NCBI RefSeq assembly: GCF_023656545.1
Contig: NZ_JAMOKF010000007.1
Span: forward strand, 1 to 64,000
Length of the DNA: 64,000 nucleotides
Source: Micromonospora phytophila
Lineage (GTDB): Bacteria; Actinomycetota; Actinomycetes; Mycobacteriales; Micromonosporaceae
Reading direction: 5' to 3'
The notes beneath the pieces are model-generated. The model was given only the letters and a program-made list of their open reading frames with translations, had not been told where the DNA came from and made no database searches. This document shows positions 44,471 to 53,621 of this stretch, piece by piece (positions within the stretch are counted from its first letter, which is position 1; each line of letters begins with the position of its first letter). The translations under genes were made by a program, and so were the position numbers.

Positions 44471-44623
44471 ATGTGGCTCTCTCGGTTCGGGTCGGGAGTC
44501 GGCGCCGACGAGGCGCGTCGGCTGGTGGCCGAGGTGGCGGCGGAGCTCACCGATCGTCTGGGGCGGCCGGTTACGCCGTGGATGGTTGACCATGCCATCT
44601 GGCTTGACGAACGAGCCCGTTGA
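44471..44623 (+). pseudogene. C-terminal fragment of an unknown protein
   Basis: The last 40 residues read LVAEVAAELTDRLGRPVTPW, MVDHAIWLDERAR and stop. They look like the end of a real protein, but no upstream part is found in the surrounding 200 bases. The region 44252-44918 otherwise shows no gene. Confidence 0.3.
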
Positions 44624-44918
44624 TCGCGGGGTGCCGACGAGCGACACGTTGCATAACCGAGCAACTCGCGGCATAGCGGTCGTTGCTCAATCAGCCTCGT
44701 CGCGGTGGCCTGGCAGCGGCTCGTGGCGCAGGGTGGCGGATGATGGCAGGCAGGACGTCAGCGGCCAGTTCGCGCAGTATGCCGGGCGGCTCCGCCCGCG
44801 CCGCTTGCTAACACTCCACCGTCTCACCGCGGTGCACCGGTGCTGCCCGCAAGGGCTGGCATGGCTACCTTTGAAAATGGTGGCTTGCGCAAATACGCAT
44901 TTGCTCTAGGGTGAAGCC

Positions 44919-45269
44919 ATGCCCCTCTCCTCGCTCGTGGCACCCGAGCCAGACCTCGACTCGGCCTTCGCCGCGCTCGGCGACCCCGTCCGTCGCGCGT
45001 TGGTGACCCGTCTCGCGCAGGGTGACGCCACGGTGGGCGAGCTCGCCGAGCCGTTCGACCTGACCCCACAGGCGATCTCCCACCACGTCGGTGTGCTGCG
45101 ACGATGCGGCCTGATCGAGCAGCGGCGCGAGGGCACCAGGCGCCCCTGCCGGCTGAGAGTCGATCAGCTGTCGCTGCTCGGCACGTGGATCGACGACCAG
45201 CGCCGCGCCTGGCACGACCGGCTCGACGCCCTTGAGCAGCACCTCGCTGATAAGAGAGCGGTCCGTTGA
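44919..45269 (+). CDS. ArsR-family transcriptional regulator
   Basis: 116 residues. The winged HTH is clear: FAALGDPVRRALVTRLAQGD, VGELAEPFDLTPQAISHHVG, VLRRCGLIEQRREGTRRPCR. No metal-binding Cys pair typical of ArsR/SmtB is present, so it is of the SRPBCC-linked class. It overlaps the next gene by 4 bases and heads a three-gene operon with an SRPBCC protein and an NTF2-like protein. It likely autoregulates that operon. Confidence 0.92.
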   Translation: MPLSSLVAPEPDLDSAFAALGDPVRRALVTRLAQGDATVGELAEPFDLTPQAISHHVGVLRRCGLIEQRREGTRRPCRLRVDQLSLLGTWIDDQRRAWHDRLDALEQHLADKRAVR

Positions 45270-45733
45270 GCGCCAACTCAGAGCTCCGTGGCGACGAACT
45301 GATCGCTAAGCGCCACCTCCCGGCCGAGCCCGAACGCGTCTGGGCCGCCTTCACCACGCCGGCAAGCATCGCGGCGTTCTGGGGCGGTTCGCACGCCACC
45401 GTGCCCCCTGGGTCCGTGACCGTCGACCTGCGTCCCGGTGGGGAGTTCGCGCTCGACACCCGCGGACCGAACGGTGCGACCCGCCGGCTCCGGTTCATCT
45501 ACGTGAGCGTCGCCGCACCGCACGAACTCGTGTTCGACGAGCCCGTCACAGGCCTTCGCACAACCGTCAACGTCCGGCCCGCCGTCGACGGTACGGATCT
45601 TACGGTCCACCAGCGTCGGCTTCCCCCTGAGCTTCGGACCACGCAAGCAGCCGACGGGCTCGCCTCGATCCTCGACGCGCTCGCCGCACACCTGCAGGGC
45701 AGCGATGCCCCAACAGATCGGAGAACACCATGA
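45266..45733 (+). CDS. SRPBCC (AHSA1-type) protein
   Basis: 155 residues with the AHSA1/START-like fold: AKRHLPAEPERVWAAFTTPA, ITFWGG-like IAAFWGGSHATVPPGSVTV, RPGGEFALDTRGP, and a final helix ASILDALAAHLQG. It binds hydrophobic ligands. In ArsR-SRPBCC pairs the role is unknown but often stress or transport-linked. Overlap of 4 bases with both neighbours implies translational coupling. Confidence 0.9.
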   Translation: MSANSELRGDELIAKRHLPAEPERVWAAFTTPASIAAFWGGSHATVPPGSVTVDLRPGGEFALDTRGPNGATRRLRFIYVSVAAPHELVFDEPVTGLRTTVNVRPAVDGTDLTVHQRRLPPELRTTQAADGLASILDALAAHLQGSDAPTDRRTP

Positions 45734-46086
45734 CGCAGAAGACCCAGCGCGACCTCGTCGCAGAGTACTTCGAAGGATTCCGGATGAGCGACCACCCGCG
45801 AATCCTCGCGACCCTCACAGACGACGTCGAGTGGGTCATCCACGGCCACCGGACCACCCGCGGCAAGGCCGAGTTCGACGGCGAGATTGAAAATCCGGGC
45901 TTCACCGGCAGCCCCGAACTCGACCTACAGCGCATCCACGAGGACGGCCCGGTCGTCATCACCACCGGCGAGGGCCGCGGCGTCAGCGTCGATCAGGGGC
46001 CATTCCGCTTCGCCTTCAACGACCTGTTCACGTTCCGGGACGGGCTTATCGCCCGCGTCGATTCCTACGTCGTCCCGCTGCCCTGA
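45730..46086 (+). CDS. NTF2-like (SnoaL-type) protein
   Basis: 118 residues: VAEYFEGFRMSDHPRILATL at the start, then TDDVEWVIHGHRTTRGKAEF and a beta-rich rest (VITTGEGRGVSVDQGPFRFA, FNDLFTFRDGLIARVDSYVV). It has the conserved tryptophan and histidine (EWVIHGH) of the SnoaL group. It is the last gene of the operon. The substrate is unknown. Confidence 0.88.
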   Translation: MTQKTQRDLVAEYFEGFRMSDHPRILATLTDDVEWVIHGHRTTRGKAEFDGEIENPGFTGSPELDLQRIHEDGPVVITTGEGRGVSVDQGPFRFAFNDLFTFRDGLIARVDSYVVPLP

Positions 46087-46186
46087 GGTGGGCGACTCAG
46101 GCGGAAAGCACTCAGGAAACATGTTCCTGCTCGTCAGGGACCGTCTCGCGAGCACCATGTTGCAGGCCCACACTGAGCGCATGGCC

Positions 46187-46486
46187 AGCGAGGCGTCCTT
46201 CGCCGCCCTGTGCGGAGCCAGCCCGGTCGAGGCATCCTCCGGCAAGACCCAACGCCGACGCCTCAACCGCGGCGGCGACCGGCAGGCCAACGCCGCCCTC
46301 TACCGCATCGTCCTGACCCGCCTGCGCTGGGACCCGCATACCCGCACCTACCTCGACCGGCGCATCAGCGACGGCAAGAGCCGCCGCGAAGCCATCCGGT
46401 GCCTCAAGCGCTACGTCGCCCGCGAGCTCTACCCGTTACTTCAAGCCGCCAGCGCATCAACCGATCCAGCTGCAACAACGGCTTGA
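46187..46486 (+). pseudogene. IS110-family transposase, C-terminal remnant
   Basis: SEASFAALCGASPVEASSGK, TQRRRLNRGGDRQANAALYR and the CLKRYVARELYP end are the transposase_20 domain of IS110, with the conserved ALCGASPVEASSGK serine site. The N-terminal DEDD domain is missing. Confidence 0.85.
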
Positions 46487-46492
46487 CAAACA

Positions 46493-46779
46493 TAGGGGCA
46501 TCTACGGCACCCACAAGACCCCCACCGTGTGGGCCTGGCTGGCCAGACACCCCCGGTTCCACATGCACTTCACCCCGACCGGCTCGTCCTGGATCAACCA
46601 GGTCGAGCGCTGGTTCGGCCACCTCACAGCAGAAGATCCGCCGCGGCGCCCACAAAAGCATCCAAGCCCTGGAAGCCGACATCCGCTCCTGGATCGCCGA
46701 CTGGAACCGCGACCCACGGCCGTTCACCTGGACCAAGACCGCCGAAGAGATCCTCGAATCACTCGCGCGATTTTTGTAG
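46493..46779 (+). pseudogene. IS630-like transposase, C-terminal remnant
   Basis: In the first frame, THKTPTVWAWLARHPRFHMH and FTPTGSSWINQVERWFGHLT; then a shift, and QQKIRRGAHKSIQALEADIR with a conserved W..DWNRDPRPFTW to the stop. The Glu of the DDE triad (NQVERW) is present. The N-terminal two-thirds are missing. Confidence 0.8.
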
Positions 46780-46800
46780 GCGAATTTCCGGCGCAGGACA

Positions 46801-48001
46801 CTAGTGCCTCGTCTTTGAACGTTGATCGTGTAATCCGTCGGTTCTGAGGACGTGTCGGGCAGGCTGTCTCTCATCGTTCACGGTGGGAGGTGGTGGCCGG
46901 TGGGCAGACGCCCGGAGGTGTTCGTCCGGCAGGTGTCGATGGCCGAGGGGCAGCGGTTGCAGCGGATCACCCGGACCGCGAAGGATCCGGTGAAGCTGCG
47001 GCGGGCGATCGTGGTGCTGATGTCCGCCCAGGGGCAGCCGGCCCCGGACATCGCTCACCTGCTCAAGACCAGCGAGGACTACGTCCGTGACGTGATCCAC
47101 GCGTTCAACGAGCGGGGTTCGACGCGTTAGACCCAAAATGGAGCGGGGGCGCACCGAGACGGATCGATGAGCAGACCCGCGACTGGATCTGCGTCATCGC
47201 CCGGTGCGACCCCCGCTTCCTCGGCGAACCCTTCTCCTGCTGGTCCCTGTCGAAGCTGCGTGACTACCTGATCGAGGCTGGCTACGTCACGGCGATCAGC
47301 GTCGAGACCGTCCGGCGGATCCTGCACGAGCGGGGTGTGTCGTGGCAGGCCACCAAGACGTGGAAGGCCAGCACCGACCCCGACTTCACGTCGAAGATGC
47401 GCCGGATCCTAGACCTCTACGACCAGCCACCCGCGGACGGCCGGGTGATCTGCGTCGACGAGTTCGGGCCGCTGAACCTGCAACCCCGCCCCGGCCGCGC
47501 CTGGCGACCCCACGGCCAACCGGTACGGCTGCGGGCCACCTACACCCGCGACCAGGGCGTTCGGCACATGATCGCCGCCCTCGACCTGGCCACCGGGAAG
47601 CTGCACTACCGCATCCGCGACCGCAAACGCTGGCGCGAGTTCCTGGCCTTCCTCAAGACCCTGCGCCGCCGCTGGCCCGACCAGCGCCTCTACCTGATCT
47701 GCGACAACTTCTCCCCGCACAAGCACCCCGAGGTCCGCGCCTGGTGCGCGATCAACCGCGTCGAGCTGGTGTTCCTCCCCACCTACGCGTCCTGGCTGAA
47801 CTGGATCGAGGCCGAGTTCGCTGCCGTGCGCTACCTCGCCCTCAACGGCACCGACCACCGCAGCCACGCCGAGCAGGACGCCGCCATCGGCGACTACATC
47901 CGCTGGCGCAACCAGCGCGCCAGACCGAAATCCGGATTCGCCGCAGGCTCCAAGATCCGCCACCCCGATTACCCGTTCAAGTCTGCATGACGGGGCGCTA
48001 G
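46801..48001 (+). mobile_element. IS630-family element, about 1.2 kb
   Basis: The ends are CTAGTGCCTCGTC (46801) and its imperfect inverse GACGGGGCGCTAG (47989-48001), with CTAG at both edges as expected for insertion at TA. It contains one frameshifted transposase gene. Confidence 0.75.
46900..47990 (+). pseudogene. IS630-family transposase with one frameshift
   Basis: The HTH domain (GRRPEVFVRQVSMAEGQRLQ onward) runs from GTG 46900 to about 47115, where four G instead of five in GAGCGGGGTTC shift the frame (expected FNERGFDALDPKWSGG). It continues in the second frame to a stop at 47990, with CVDEFGPL, LICDNFSPHK and SWLNWIEAEF as the DDE residues, all intact. If the indel is an artefact, the element is complete. 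Confidence 0.88.
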
Positions 48002-48075
48002 CTCCGATGAGTTCGGTGCATCAGGCGCGTCAGGGGCAGCGCCGCGTAGCGCTTCTGAGGGGATCGAATTGTCGG

Positions 48076-48627
48076 CTACGAGGATTCGGTGAGCCGGAGT
48101 TTGGGGGCAACTACAACCGGCGTTGCCGTGGTGTACCGCTGGAAGAGCGTCCCAGAGTTGCGGCCGGGGACATGGACGGTTCGTAGCTGCTGGAAGCCAT
48201 GTCGCCGGTAGTAGACGTGCAACTGAGTGTTCGTCTTCCACGCGTCAAGTCGCAACCACTTCTTGCCGTCGTGCGCAGCCTTGCGCGTGGCCTCGTCGAG
48301 CAGCCAGGAGCCGATGCCGCGCCCGCGGCAGGATCGGTCAACGGCGACATGGCTGAGGTAGAGCCCTGACTGCGGGTCGTCTTCAGCCGTCCAGAAGTCA
48401 AAATCGGGCCGGGCGTCTAGGGTCATCGTCGCGATCGGCGGGCCGCCGCCAGCCTCCGCCAAGTAGAGGGTGCCGGCTTCGAGGCTCGGACGTAACTCGT
48501 CAGCTTGCCATGGACATCCGCCCCATTGGTCCAGGCCACGCTGCTGCAACCAGATGACGGCGCCGTTGAGGATGGCAAGAAGACGGTCGAGATCAGCCTC
48601 AGTGGCGACCCGGAGTCTGAGGGTCAT
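48076..48627 (-). CDS. GNAT-family N-acetyltransferase
   Basis: 183 residues from MTLRLRVATEADLDRLLAIL at 48627. Motif A is SHVAVDRSCRGRGIGSWLLD (Q/RxxGxG/A = RGRGIG), with the catalytic-side LYLAEAGGG and terminal YYRRHGFQQLR. It acetylates an unknown amine using acetyl-CoA. It is separated from the IS630 right end by 75 bases and stands alone. Confidence 0.9.
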   Translation of the reverse strand: MTLRLRVATEADLDRLLAILNGAVIWLQQRGLDQWGGCPWQADELRPSLEAGTLYLAEAGGGPPIATMTLDARPDFDFWTAEDDPQSGLYLSHVAVDRSCRGRGIGSWLLDEATRKAAHDGKKWLRLDAWKTNTQLHVYYRRHGFQQLRTVHVPGRNSGTLFQRYTTATPVVVAPKLRLTESS

Positions 48628-48731
48628 GCGCTGATCATAAAGCGAGACTCGACACCGTTTGCCGGCCCAGCCTGCCACCGTCAAACCGTCGTCCCCGCGG
48701 TCTCCTGCGACTCAAAGGGACCTCCAGGGTT

Positions 48732-48830
48732 GGGCCATCCATGGGCCAGTAATCGAGGCGCGTCGCGGGCACGAGCGGGCACGAGACGCACCGGGGTCAA
48801 CGGTCGGCGACAGGCGTTTCGGGCATCACG
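48732..48830. repeat. ~100-bp direct repeat, copy C1
   Basis: GGGCCATCCATGGGCCAGTA at 48732 and CAGGCGTTTCGGGCATCACG at 48811-48830 recur in the same order and spacing at 52880-52979, with a less conserved middle that keeps GGCACGAGC. The two copies are 4.15 kb apart in the same orientation. Confidence 0.75.
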
Positions 48831-48885
48831 ACCAGTAGGGAGCGCTCTTCCAAACTGACGATCTGCCTTTGTGGGCCGCTAGAAA

Positions 48886-49071
48886 CTAGTTCCCACCGCC
48901 ACCTGCATCGCCGCCACCGCCCCCGTCCGGCCGAGGGTGAAGCAAATCAGGAGGCCCGTCGTCGGACCGGGAGTTTCGTGACTTCAACAGAGCGATCACC
49001 ATGAGTACCAGGAGGGGCAGCAGGATCGCGACAACGACAACAAGCCTCACCGTCTCGATCACTGACACCAT
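48886..49071 (-). CDS. small single-TM protein
   Basis: 61 residues: one hydrophobic helix (VRLVVVVAILLPLLVLMVIA, 8-27) then a basic patch and a glycine/aspartate tail (PDGGGGGDAGGGGN). It has no relatives I recognise, but the composition is that of a real membrane microprotein. It may also be a chance frame. Confidence 0.4.
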   Translation of the reverse strand: MVSVIETVRLVVVVAILLPLLVLMVIALLKSRNSRSDDGPPDLLHPRPDGGGGGDAGGGGN

Positions 49072-49533
49072 GAAACGAGCCTAGATCGCCGGGGGGTGGA
49101 GTCCCAGCGGCGCAGTCCGCATCTAGTCCGCAAGAGGGCGACGAACAGCGGGGGAGTGGTGAGAGATGTCGAGAGGCGTTTCCGCTGCTAGAAGACCAAC
49201 CGGGCAGCTCGCCGGGTCGCCCATCTTGATCTCATAATCCCTCGGTCGCCGTGCCCGTTGCGTGTCCGTTGACACGGGAGCCGAGGATCAACGGCGGTCA
49301 GCTCGTCTGCGCGAGATCGGGCTCATTGTGAGGGGTGGCGGGTTACGTCCAGGGCCGATGTGACCGGTTCACCGGAGAGCGGCGTGCAGCGAACGTGCAA
49401 CTAGCGGCGGCGATCAAGGGCCAAGAGCGGTCAACCACGGGCACCGGCGATCCAGCCGGCAAGGGCGCACAAAGCAAGATCCCCACCGGCGTTTCCGCTG
49501 GTGGGGACCTCTGTAGCCCGGCGAAAGGCTATG
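49072..49533. other. no gene recognised
   Basis: 460 bases before the tRNA-Phe relic. The patch CTCATAATCCCTCGGTCG (about 49230) resembles the middle of a CAU-anticodon tRNA but has no matching stem or T-loop. Nothing else was seen. Confidence 0.4.
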
Positions 49534-49575
49534 TGGCCAGGGGCGGGGTCGAACCGCCGACCTTCCGATTTTCAG
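49534..49575 (-). other. tRNA-Phe (GAA) 3' half, attachment-site relic
   Basis: Read leftward, CTGAAAATCGGAAGGTCGG followed by CGGTTCGACCCCGCC and CTGGCCA is the anticodon loop (GAA), T arm and 3' acceptor arm of tRNA-Phe. The 5' half is not present, so this is not a gene. Integrative elements that insert at tRNA 3' ends leave exactly this kind of copy (attL/attR). The integrase fragment at 51453 is on the same strand, 1.9 kb away. Confidence 0.8.
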
Positions 49576-49676
49576 GCACCTGCATTTCTGGTGGTCAAGG
49601 CGGTCGCAACCCTGCCGCGTGCAGCAACTGTGCAGTTTTCGGCGCAGCCACGGAAGGCAAGCGGACCAAAGATGAT

Positions 49677-51362
49677 CTACGAAGTGTCGCCGGGGCCCTG
49701 CGATTCGTCGAGTCCCCTCCCGCTGTCTGTCGCAGGCTCATCGCGGACCAGTCGGCTCATTCCTGGCCTTTCGCTGGCTGGTTTGAGGTGCCAGCCTGGC
49801 GGCCAGCAGTCTTCCCGCCTGTCCCGCAGAACTGCGTGTGCACCTGAAAAATCAGGGACGTCGCCGAAGAAGACCGTTTCACTGAACCAGGCGTCGCCGT
49901 TGAAGCTGGTGTCGTCGAACCGCGCGTCGCCCACAACGCTGGCCCTTTCGAACCGCGCGCTGCCATTGAAGCTGGCCTCACCGAACGCCGCGTCATCTTT
50001 GAAGGTGGCCTCGACGAACCGCGCCTCGAGAGCGAACGTGGTCATGTGGAATGCCGCGACGCTGCCGAAGGTCGCCTTGTCGAAGAGCGCGATCCCGTCG
50101 ATGGTGGCCTCGTCGAACCACGCGAACTCGCCGAAGGTCGCCCTGTTAAACCCTGCGAACTCGCCGAAGGTGGCGTTGCTGAACCAAGCCTCGCCGGCGA
50201 AGACGGCGTCATCGAACCACCCGCCGCCGCTGAAGCTTGCATTGTCGAATTGGGCGAGGCCGGTAAAGCTGGCGTTCCTGAACTCCGCGTCGCCGTTGAA
50301 GCTTGTGTTGAGGAACCGCGCGTCGCCGGTGAAACTTGCTTCCTCGAACTTCGCGTCGCCGGCGAAGGTCGCCTGAGTGAAGGTGGCAACACGTACGTGG
50401 CCGCGTTGGAGGTTCCAGTCAACGAGGGTGGCACCAGTGAGATCGATGTCGATGCCCAGCCAGAACGGTTGATGTGAATCTTGCGCCAGGGTGGTGGCGT
50501 GCTGCGGCTCAAGGCCCGGGGGCACGCTCAGGTGCCTGGTGAGTATGCGTTGCGCGGTCAGCCGAACCTGGAGCTCTTGGCGCGCGTCGCGGGTCGTGTC
50601 CGGGGTTTCCTTGTTGGTCAGGAGAGGTAGCTCGGTCAATCGGGGCTTATCGGCCGAAGGCGAGTGGGCGGCGGGAACTGGCGGTGGCAAGTACGGCATG
50701 CGCAGGTAGGCGCACAGCACGTTGACGATGGTTTGCCGCTGATGAGGGTTGTCCTGCGCAAGGCGTTCGAGGGCGTACAGGCCGCCGAGGCGTACTGCCG
50801 CGTCATTGGAGCCGAGCTGCTCGACGGCCTTGGTGTACAGCTCAGTAACCCGTCGCTCGGCTGCATCACTCACTGTGTGTTCATGGGCGTGCTCGGAGAA
50901 TCGCTGGCGCCGCACGGCCAGCAGCAAGGCGGCTGCCGCGCCGCCAGCGGCAACCGCTCCAATGCCGTACTTGATTGCCTCGATCTGAAGCTTGGCGCGC
51001 TCAACTCCCGATGCGCTCTCCGCGACCACGAGCATCACCGCTAGGGCGATGACGCCCACGGTCGCGACGGTTCCCGCGATCGCTCCTATGCCCTGGTCAG
51101 ACAGTAGCCATGGCCACTGGATTTTGGATGCCCCGTTCGTAGGTGCCGCAGCGTTGCGGGTACGGATCAGTCGGACCAGGGACGCCGCCAACAGTGCCGC
51201 CGCCGGCAAGCCGATTATCGCCAAGCTGCGATGCTCACCGATGATTTCCGCCGCGATGCCCCACGAGACCCATCGCCACGGCCCGATGTCGACGAGTACT
51301 GCCAGCACAAGCAGCACGGCACTAGCGACCAGCAGCATCTTGGCAGACCTTTGGCTTGTCAC
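49677..51362 (-). CDS. membrane pentapeptide-repeat protein
   Basis: 561 residues. Two N-terminal TM helices (LLVASAVLLVLAVLVDI; SLAIIGLPAAALLAASLVRL) and a second TM pair (about 85-140) precede a helical region with RLGGLYALERLAQDNPHQRQ. From about residue 320 to 500 phenylalanine occurs every five residues (FAGDAKFEEASFTGDARF style), the right-handed quadrilateral helix of pentapeptide proteins. Such proteins act in DNA mimicry, scaffolding or defence; the target is unknown. It lies between an attachment-site relic and an integrase fragment. Confidence 0.88.
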   Translation of the reverse strand: MTSQRSAKMLLVASAVLLVLAVLVDIGPWRWVSWGIAAEIIGEHRSLAIIGLPAAALLAASLVRLIRTRNAAAPTNGASKIQWPWLLSDQGIGAIAGTVATVGVIALAVMLVVAESASGVERAKLQIEAIKYGIGAVAAGGAAAALLLAVRRQRFSEHAHEHTVSDAAERRVTELYTKAVEQLGSNDAAVRLGGLYALERLAQDNPHQRQTIVNVLCAYLRMPYLPPPVPAAHSPSADKPRLTELPLLTNKETPDTTRDARQELQVRLTAQRILTRHLSVPPGLEPQHATTLAQDSHQPFWLGIDIDLTGATLVDWNLQRGHVRVATFTQATFAGDAKFEEASFTGDARFLNTSFNGDAEFRNASFTGLAQFDNASFSGGGWFDDAVFAGEAWFSNATFGEFAGFNRATFGEFAWFDEATIDGIALFDKATFGSVAAFHMTTFALEARFVEATFKDDAAFGEASFNGSARFERASVVGDARFDDTSFNGDAWFSETVFFGDVPDFSGAHAVLRDRREDCWPPGWHLKPASERPGMSRLVRDEPATDSGRGLDESQGPGDTS

Positions 51363-51452
51363 ATAAGCATGGTGGCCGATGAGCGCATCGAAGCGTGGAC
51401 CGGTCGTGGGCTGGCTGAGATGCCCCGCCGCAAAGCGGAAGCAAACGCCACA

Positions 51453-51812
51453 TCATGACTGGCCATGGGTGGTGATGCGTCGGGGGAGGCGTGCGACATC
51501 GCCGTGCGCGGCCAGTTCGGACAGGGCTTTGGCGATCTCCCGGTCGCGCCCGTCCACGGCGTGCAGGTATCGACGAACCGCCGCCATCGACGAGTGACCC
51601 AGCCGCTTCATCAGGTCAGCCAACGTCGCGCCAGTCTGCGCAGCGAGGGTCTGACCCGTGTGCCTCAGGTCGTGGAACGTGAGGTCATCCAGACCCACCT
51701 TCGTCCGTGCCCGTACGAAGGCCTGATACAGGCTGTCCCCCCGCAGGGGGGACCCGTCGCGGCTGATGAACAGCCGATCTTTGCCCGCGTACTCATACAA
51801 GGCGGCCCGCAA
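51453..51812 (-). pseudogene. tyrosine integrase, C-terminal fragment
   Basis: The frame holds the catalytic part: FHDLRHTGQTLAAQTGATLA (with the Arg-His-x-x-Arg style), LMKRLGHSSMAAVRRYLHAV (His and the Tyr nucleophile). The upstream core-binding half is absent: copy B of the 250-bp repeat begins at 51804, within its first codons. Start shown is a TTG and is unlikely to be real. Confidence 0.8.
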
Positions 51813-52050
51813 GCGGGCCGCGCCGGCCCCGCCCCGGCCTGCTGGCGACCTCCGGCCGGCATCGGCCGGGCCGGCCGGCCACGCTGCGGAGGACCAGAGA
51901 GACGAAGGGCTGAGGCGGGACGATCGCCGTCGGGGTGCTCTCCATCGAGGGCAGGGCGATCGCTGCCGCGCAGCAGAGCTGCTTGCCCCCGGACTCTCGT
52001 GGGAACCGCCCGCGGTTCAATGACGAGGACCAGGGCGTGACCCATCCCCC
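51804..52050. repeat. 250-bp dispersed repeat, copy B
   Basis: Aligns with 17605-17854 from the palindrome GCGGCCCGCAAGCGGGCCGC to ACCAGGGCGTGACCCATCCCC. Shared internal blocks include CGGCATCGGCCGGGCCGG and GCCGCGCAGCAGAGCTGCTT. Its left edge truncates the integrase fragment. An inverted repeat element follows directly (52041-52176). Confidence 0.8.
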
Positions 52051-52176
52051 GGATGCCCGATCCTCTACGCCACCCGCTCGGCGTCAAGGGCGCTGCGCGT
52101 CGGCACGCCGATGGCCTACGGCCACCCTTGACCCCGACCGGGCGCCGCAGTCTTTGGCACCTATCCGGGGGATGGG
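52041..52176. repeat. nested inverted repeats
   Basis: CCCATCCCCCGGAT (52041-52054) pairs with ATCCGGGGGATGGG (52163-52176); inside it GTCAAGGG (52083-52090) pairs with CCCTTGAC (52125-52132), and GGCCTACGGCC (52113-52123) is self-complementary. A structured element or transposon-end pair; no gene is present. Confidence 0.7.
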
Positions 52177-52246
52177 GGGAGACTGGCGGCACCTTCCGCC
52201 GAGAGACGGATGGCCTACCACTGCGCGACCGGCTGAACCCGGGCGG

Positions 52247-52788
52247 TCAGGAGTCACGGCCGGGCGCGACGTAGCGCAACACAAGGAATGACCCGTACTG
52301 GTTGATCTCTGCCAAGGCCCACGGCGTGTACGCCTCTGCGTGCAGCAGTCGGGTGCCGGAGCCGACCAGGACTGGTGCGACGCCGATGTGAAGCTCGTCG
52401 ACGAGGTCGGCCTGCAGGAACTGGGTCGCAAGCTCCGCACCGCCGAGGATCCAGACGTTCTTTCCCCTGGCCGCCTCGACCAGCTGCGGGTGTACCTCGG
52501 TTACGTCGCTGTCGTGAAGCGTAGGTCAGCGCCGTCGTGGTGCGGCAGTTTGCGATGGGTGAAGACCCAGGTAGGTCGGTCGCCGTAGAACCAGGGGGCG
52601 TTATGGCGATAGATGAACTCGTACGACCGCGCCCCCATCGCGATGGCACCTACCTGATCGAAGAACCGCTCGTAGCGCCGCCGTTTGCCCTCCAGGTTGC
52701 TGAACTGGGAGAGCCAGTCAAGCTGTTCGGCGGGTTCGGCGATGTACCCATCGATGCTCATGGCGACGAAATACTGCGTCAGGGTCAT
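52247..52788 (-). pseudogene. dihydrofolate-reductase-family (RibD C-terminal) gene, frameshifted
   Basis: The frame from 52788 gives MTLTQYFVAMSIDGYIAEPA, GARSYEFIYR and WVFTHRKLPHHDGADLRFT, then stops near 52503. The second frame continues VTEVHPQLVEAARGKNVWIL, LGGAELATQFLQADLVDELH and ends at 52247. One base is missing at about 52507 (expected FTDSDVTEVHP). Relatives reduce pterin or flavin precursors. Likely intact if the indel is an assembly error. Confidence 0.82.
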
Positions 52789-52879
52789 GCACGGACACTA
52801 GGACCGAGCGCACGGCCCCGCTGTCCGGCCGGCCCGTACTCGGGTCGCCGAAGCCACCGTGCATGGGATCGGATCGGCC

Positions 52880-52979
52880 GGGCCATCCACGGGCCAGTAA
52901 CCGTGGTGCCCAGCGGTCATGAGGAGGCACGAGCGGCATCCGGCTCTGCCGCTGCCCGCAGGCGTTTCGGGCATCACGG
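52880..52979. repeat. ~100-bp direct repeat, copy C2
   Basis: Same sequence blocks as 48732-48830 (GGGCCATCCACGGGCCAGTA; CAGGCGTTTCGGGCATCACG). Its right edge touches the IS630 remnant at 52975. Confidence 0.75.
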
Positions 52980-53621
52980 CCGCCGGCTGCAGCAGCTCGT
53001 GCGGCGCGGCAAGCACGAGTCGATCCGGGTCCGCCGGGCGATGATCATCATGGCGTCGGCGTCCGGCACCCCGGTGCCGGCGATCGCCCGCCTGGTTGCC
53101 GCGCACGAGGACACCGTCCGGGATGTGATCCACCGGTTCAACGAGATCGGACTACGCGCGTGGACCCTCAGTGGGCGGGAGGCCGTCCCCGCCTGATCAC
53201 CGATGATGACCAGCGGTTCATCGTCGCGACGGCCACGACCCGACCGAAGAGTCTGGGTCGCCCCTTCACGCACTGGAGTACCCGCAAGCTCGCCGACTAC
53301 CTGGCCACCAACCGGGCCCGGCGGGTGGCCATCGGTCGGGAACGGCTGCGGCAGATCCTGCGGCACCACGACGTGTCCTTCCAGCGCACCCGCACTTGGA
53401 GGGAGTCCCGTGACCCGGACAAGGACGTTAAGCTCGACCGTATCGAGGAGGTGACCCGCCGGTTTGCGGACCGGTGTTTCGCCTTCGACCAGTTCGGGCC
53501 GCTGTCGATCCGCCCGCATCACGGCAGCGGGTGGGCGCCGGCCGGCAGACCGGACCGGCTGCCAGCGACCTACACGCGTACGCATGGCATCCGCTACTTC
53601 CACGGCTGCTACAGCCCGTGA
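52975..53621 (+). pseudogene. IS630-family transposase, truncated and frameshifted
   Basis: First frame: RRLQQLVRRGKHESIRVRRA, then IHRFNEIGLRAW; a shift at about 53157; second frame DPQWAGGRPRLITDDDQRFI to GIRYFHGCYSP, where it stops. The HTH and first catalytic Asp (FAFDQFGPL) are seen, but the second Asp and Glu are lost. It is related to the copies at 6696 and 8119. Confidence 0.85.

Noticed and set aside
44640-44918. Possible gene upstream of the ArsR operon
   Set aside because: Frames are broken and G/R-rich; probably leader and promoter sequence.
49229-49247. CAU-anticodon-like stretch CTCATAATCCCTCGGTCG
   Set aside because: No matching 5' stem and no T-loop; not enough to call a tRNA or attachment site.
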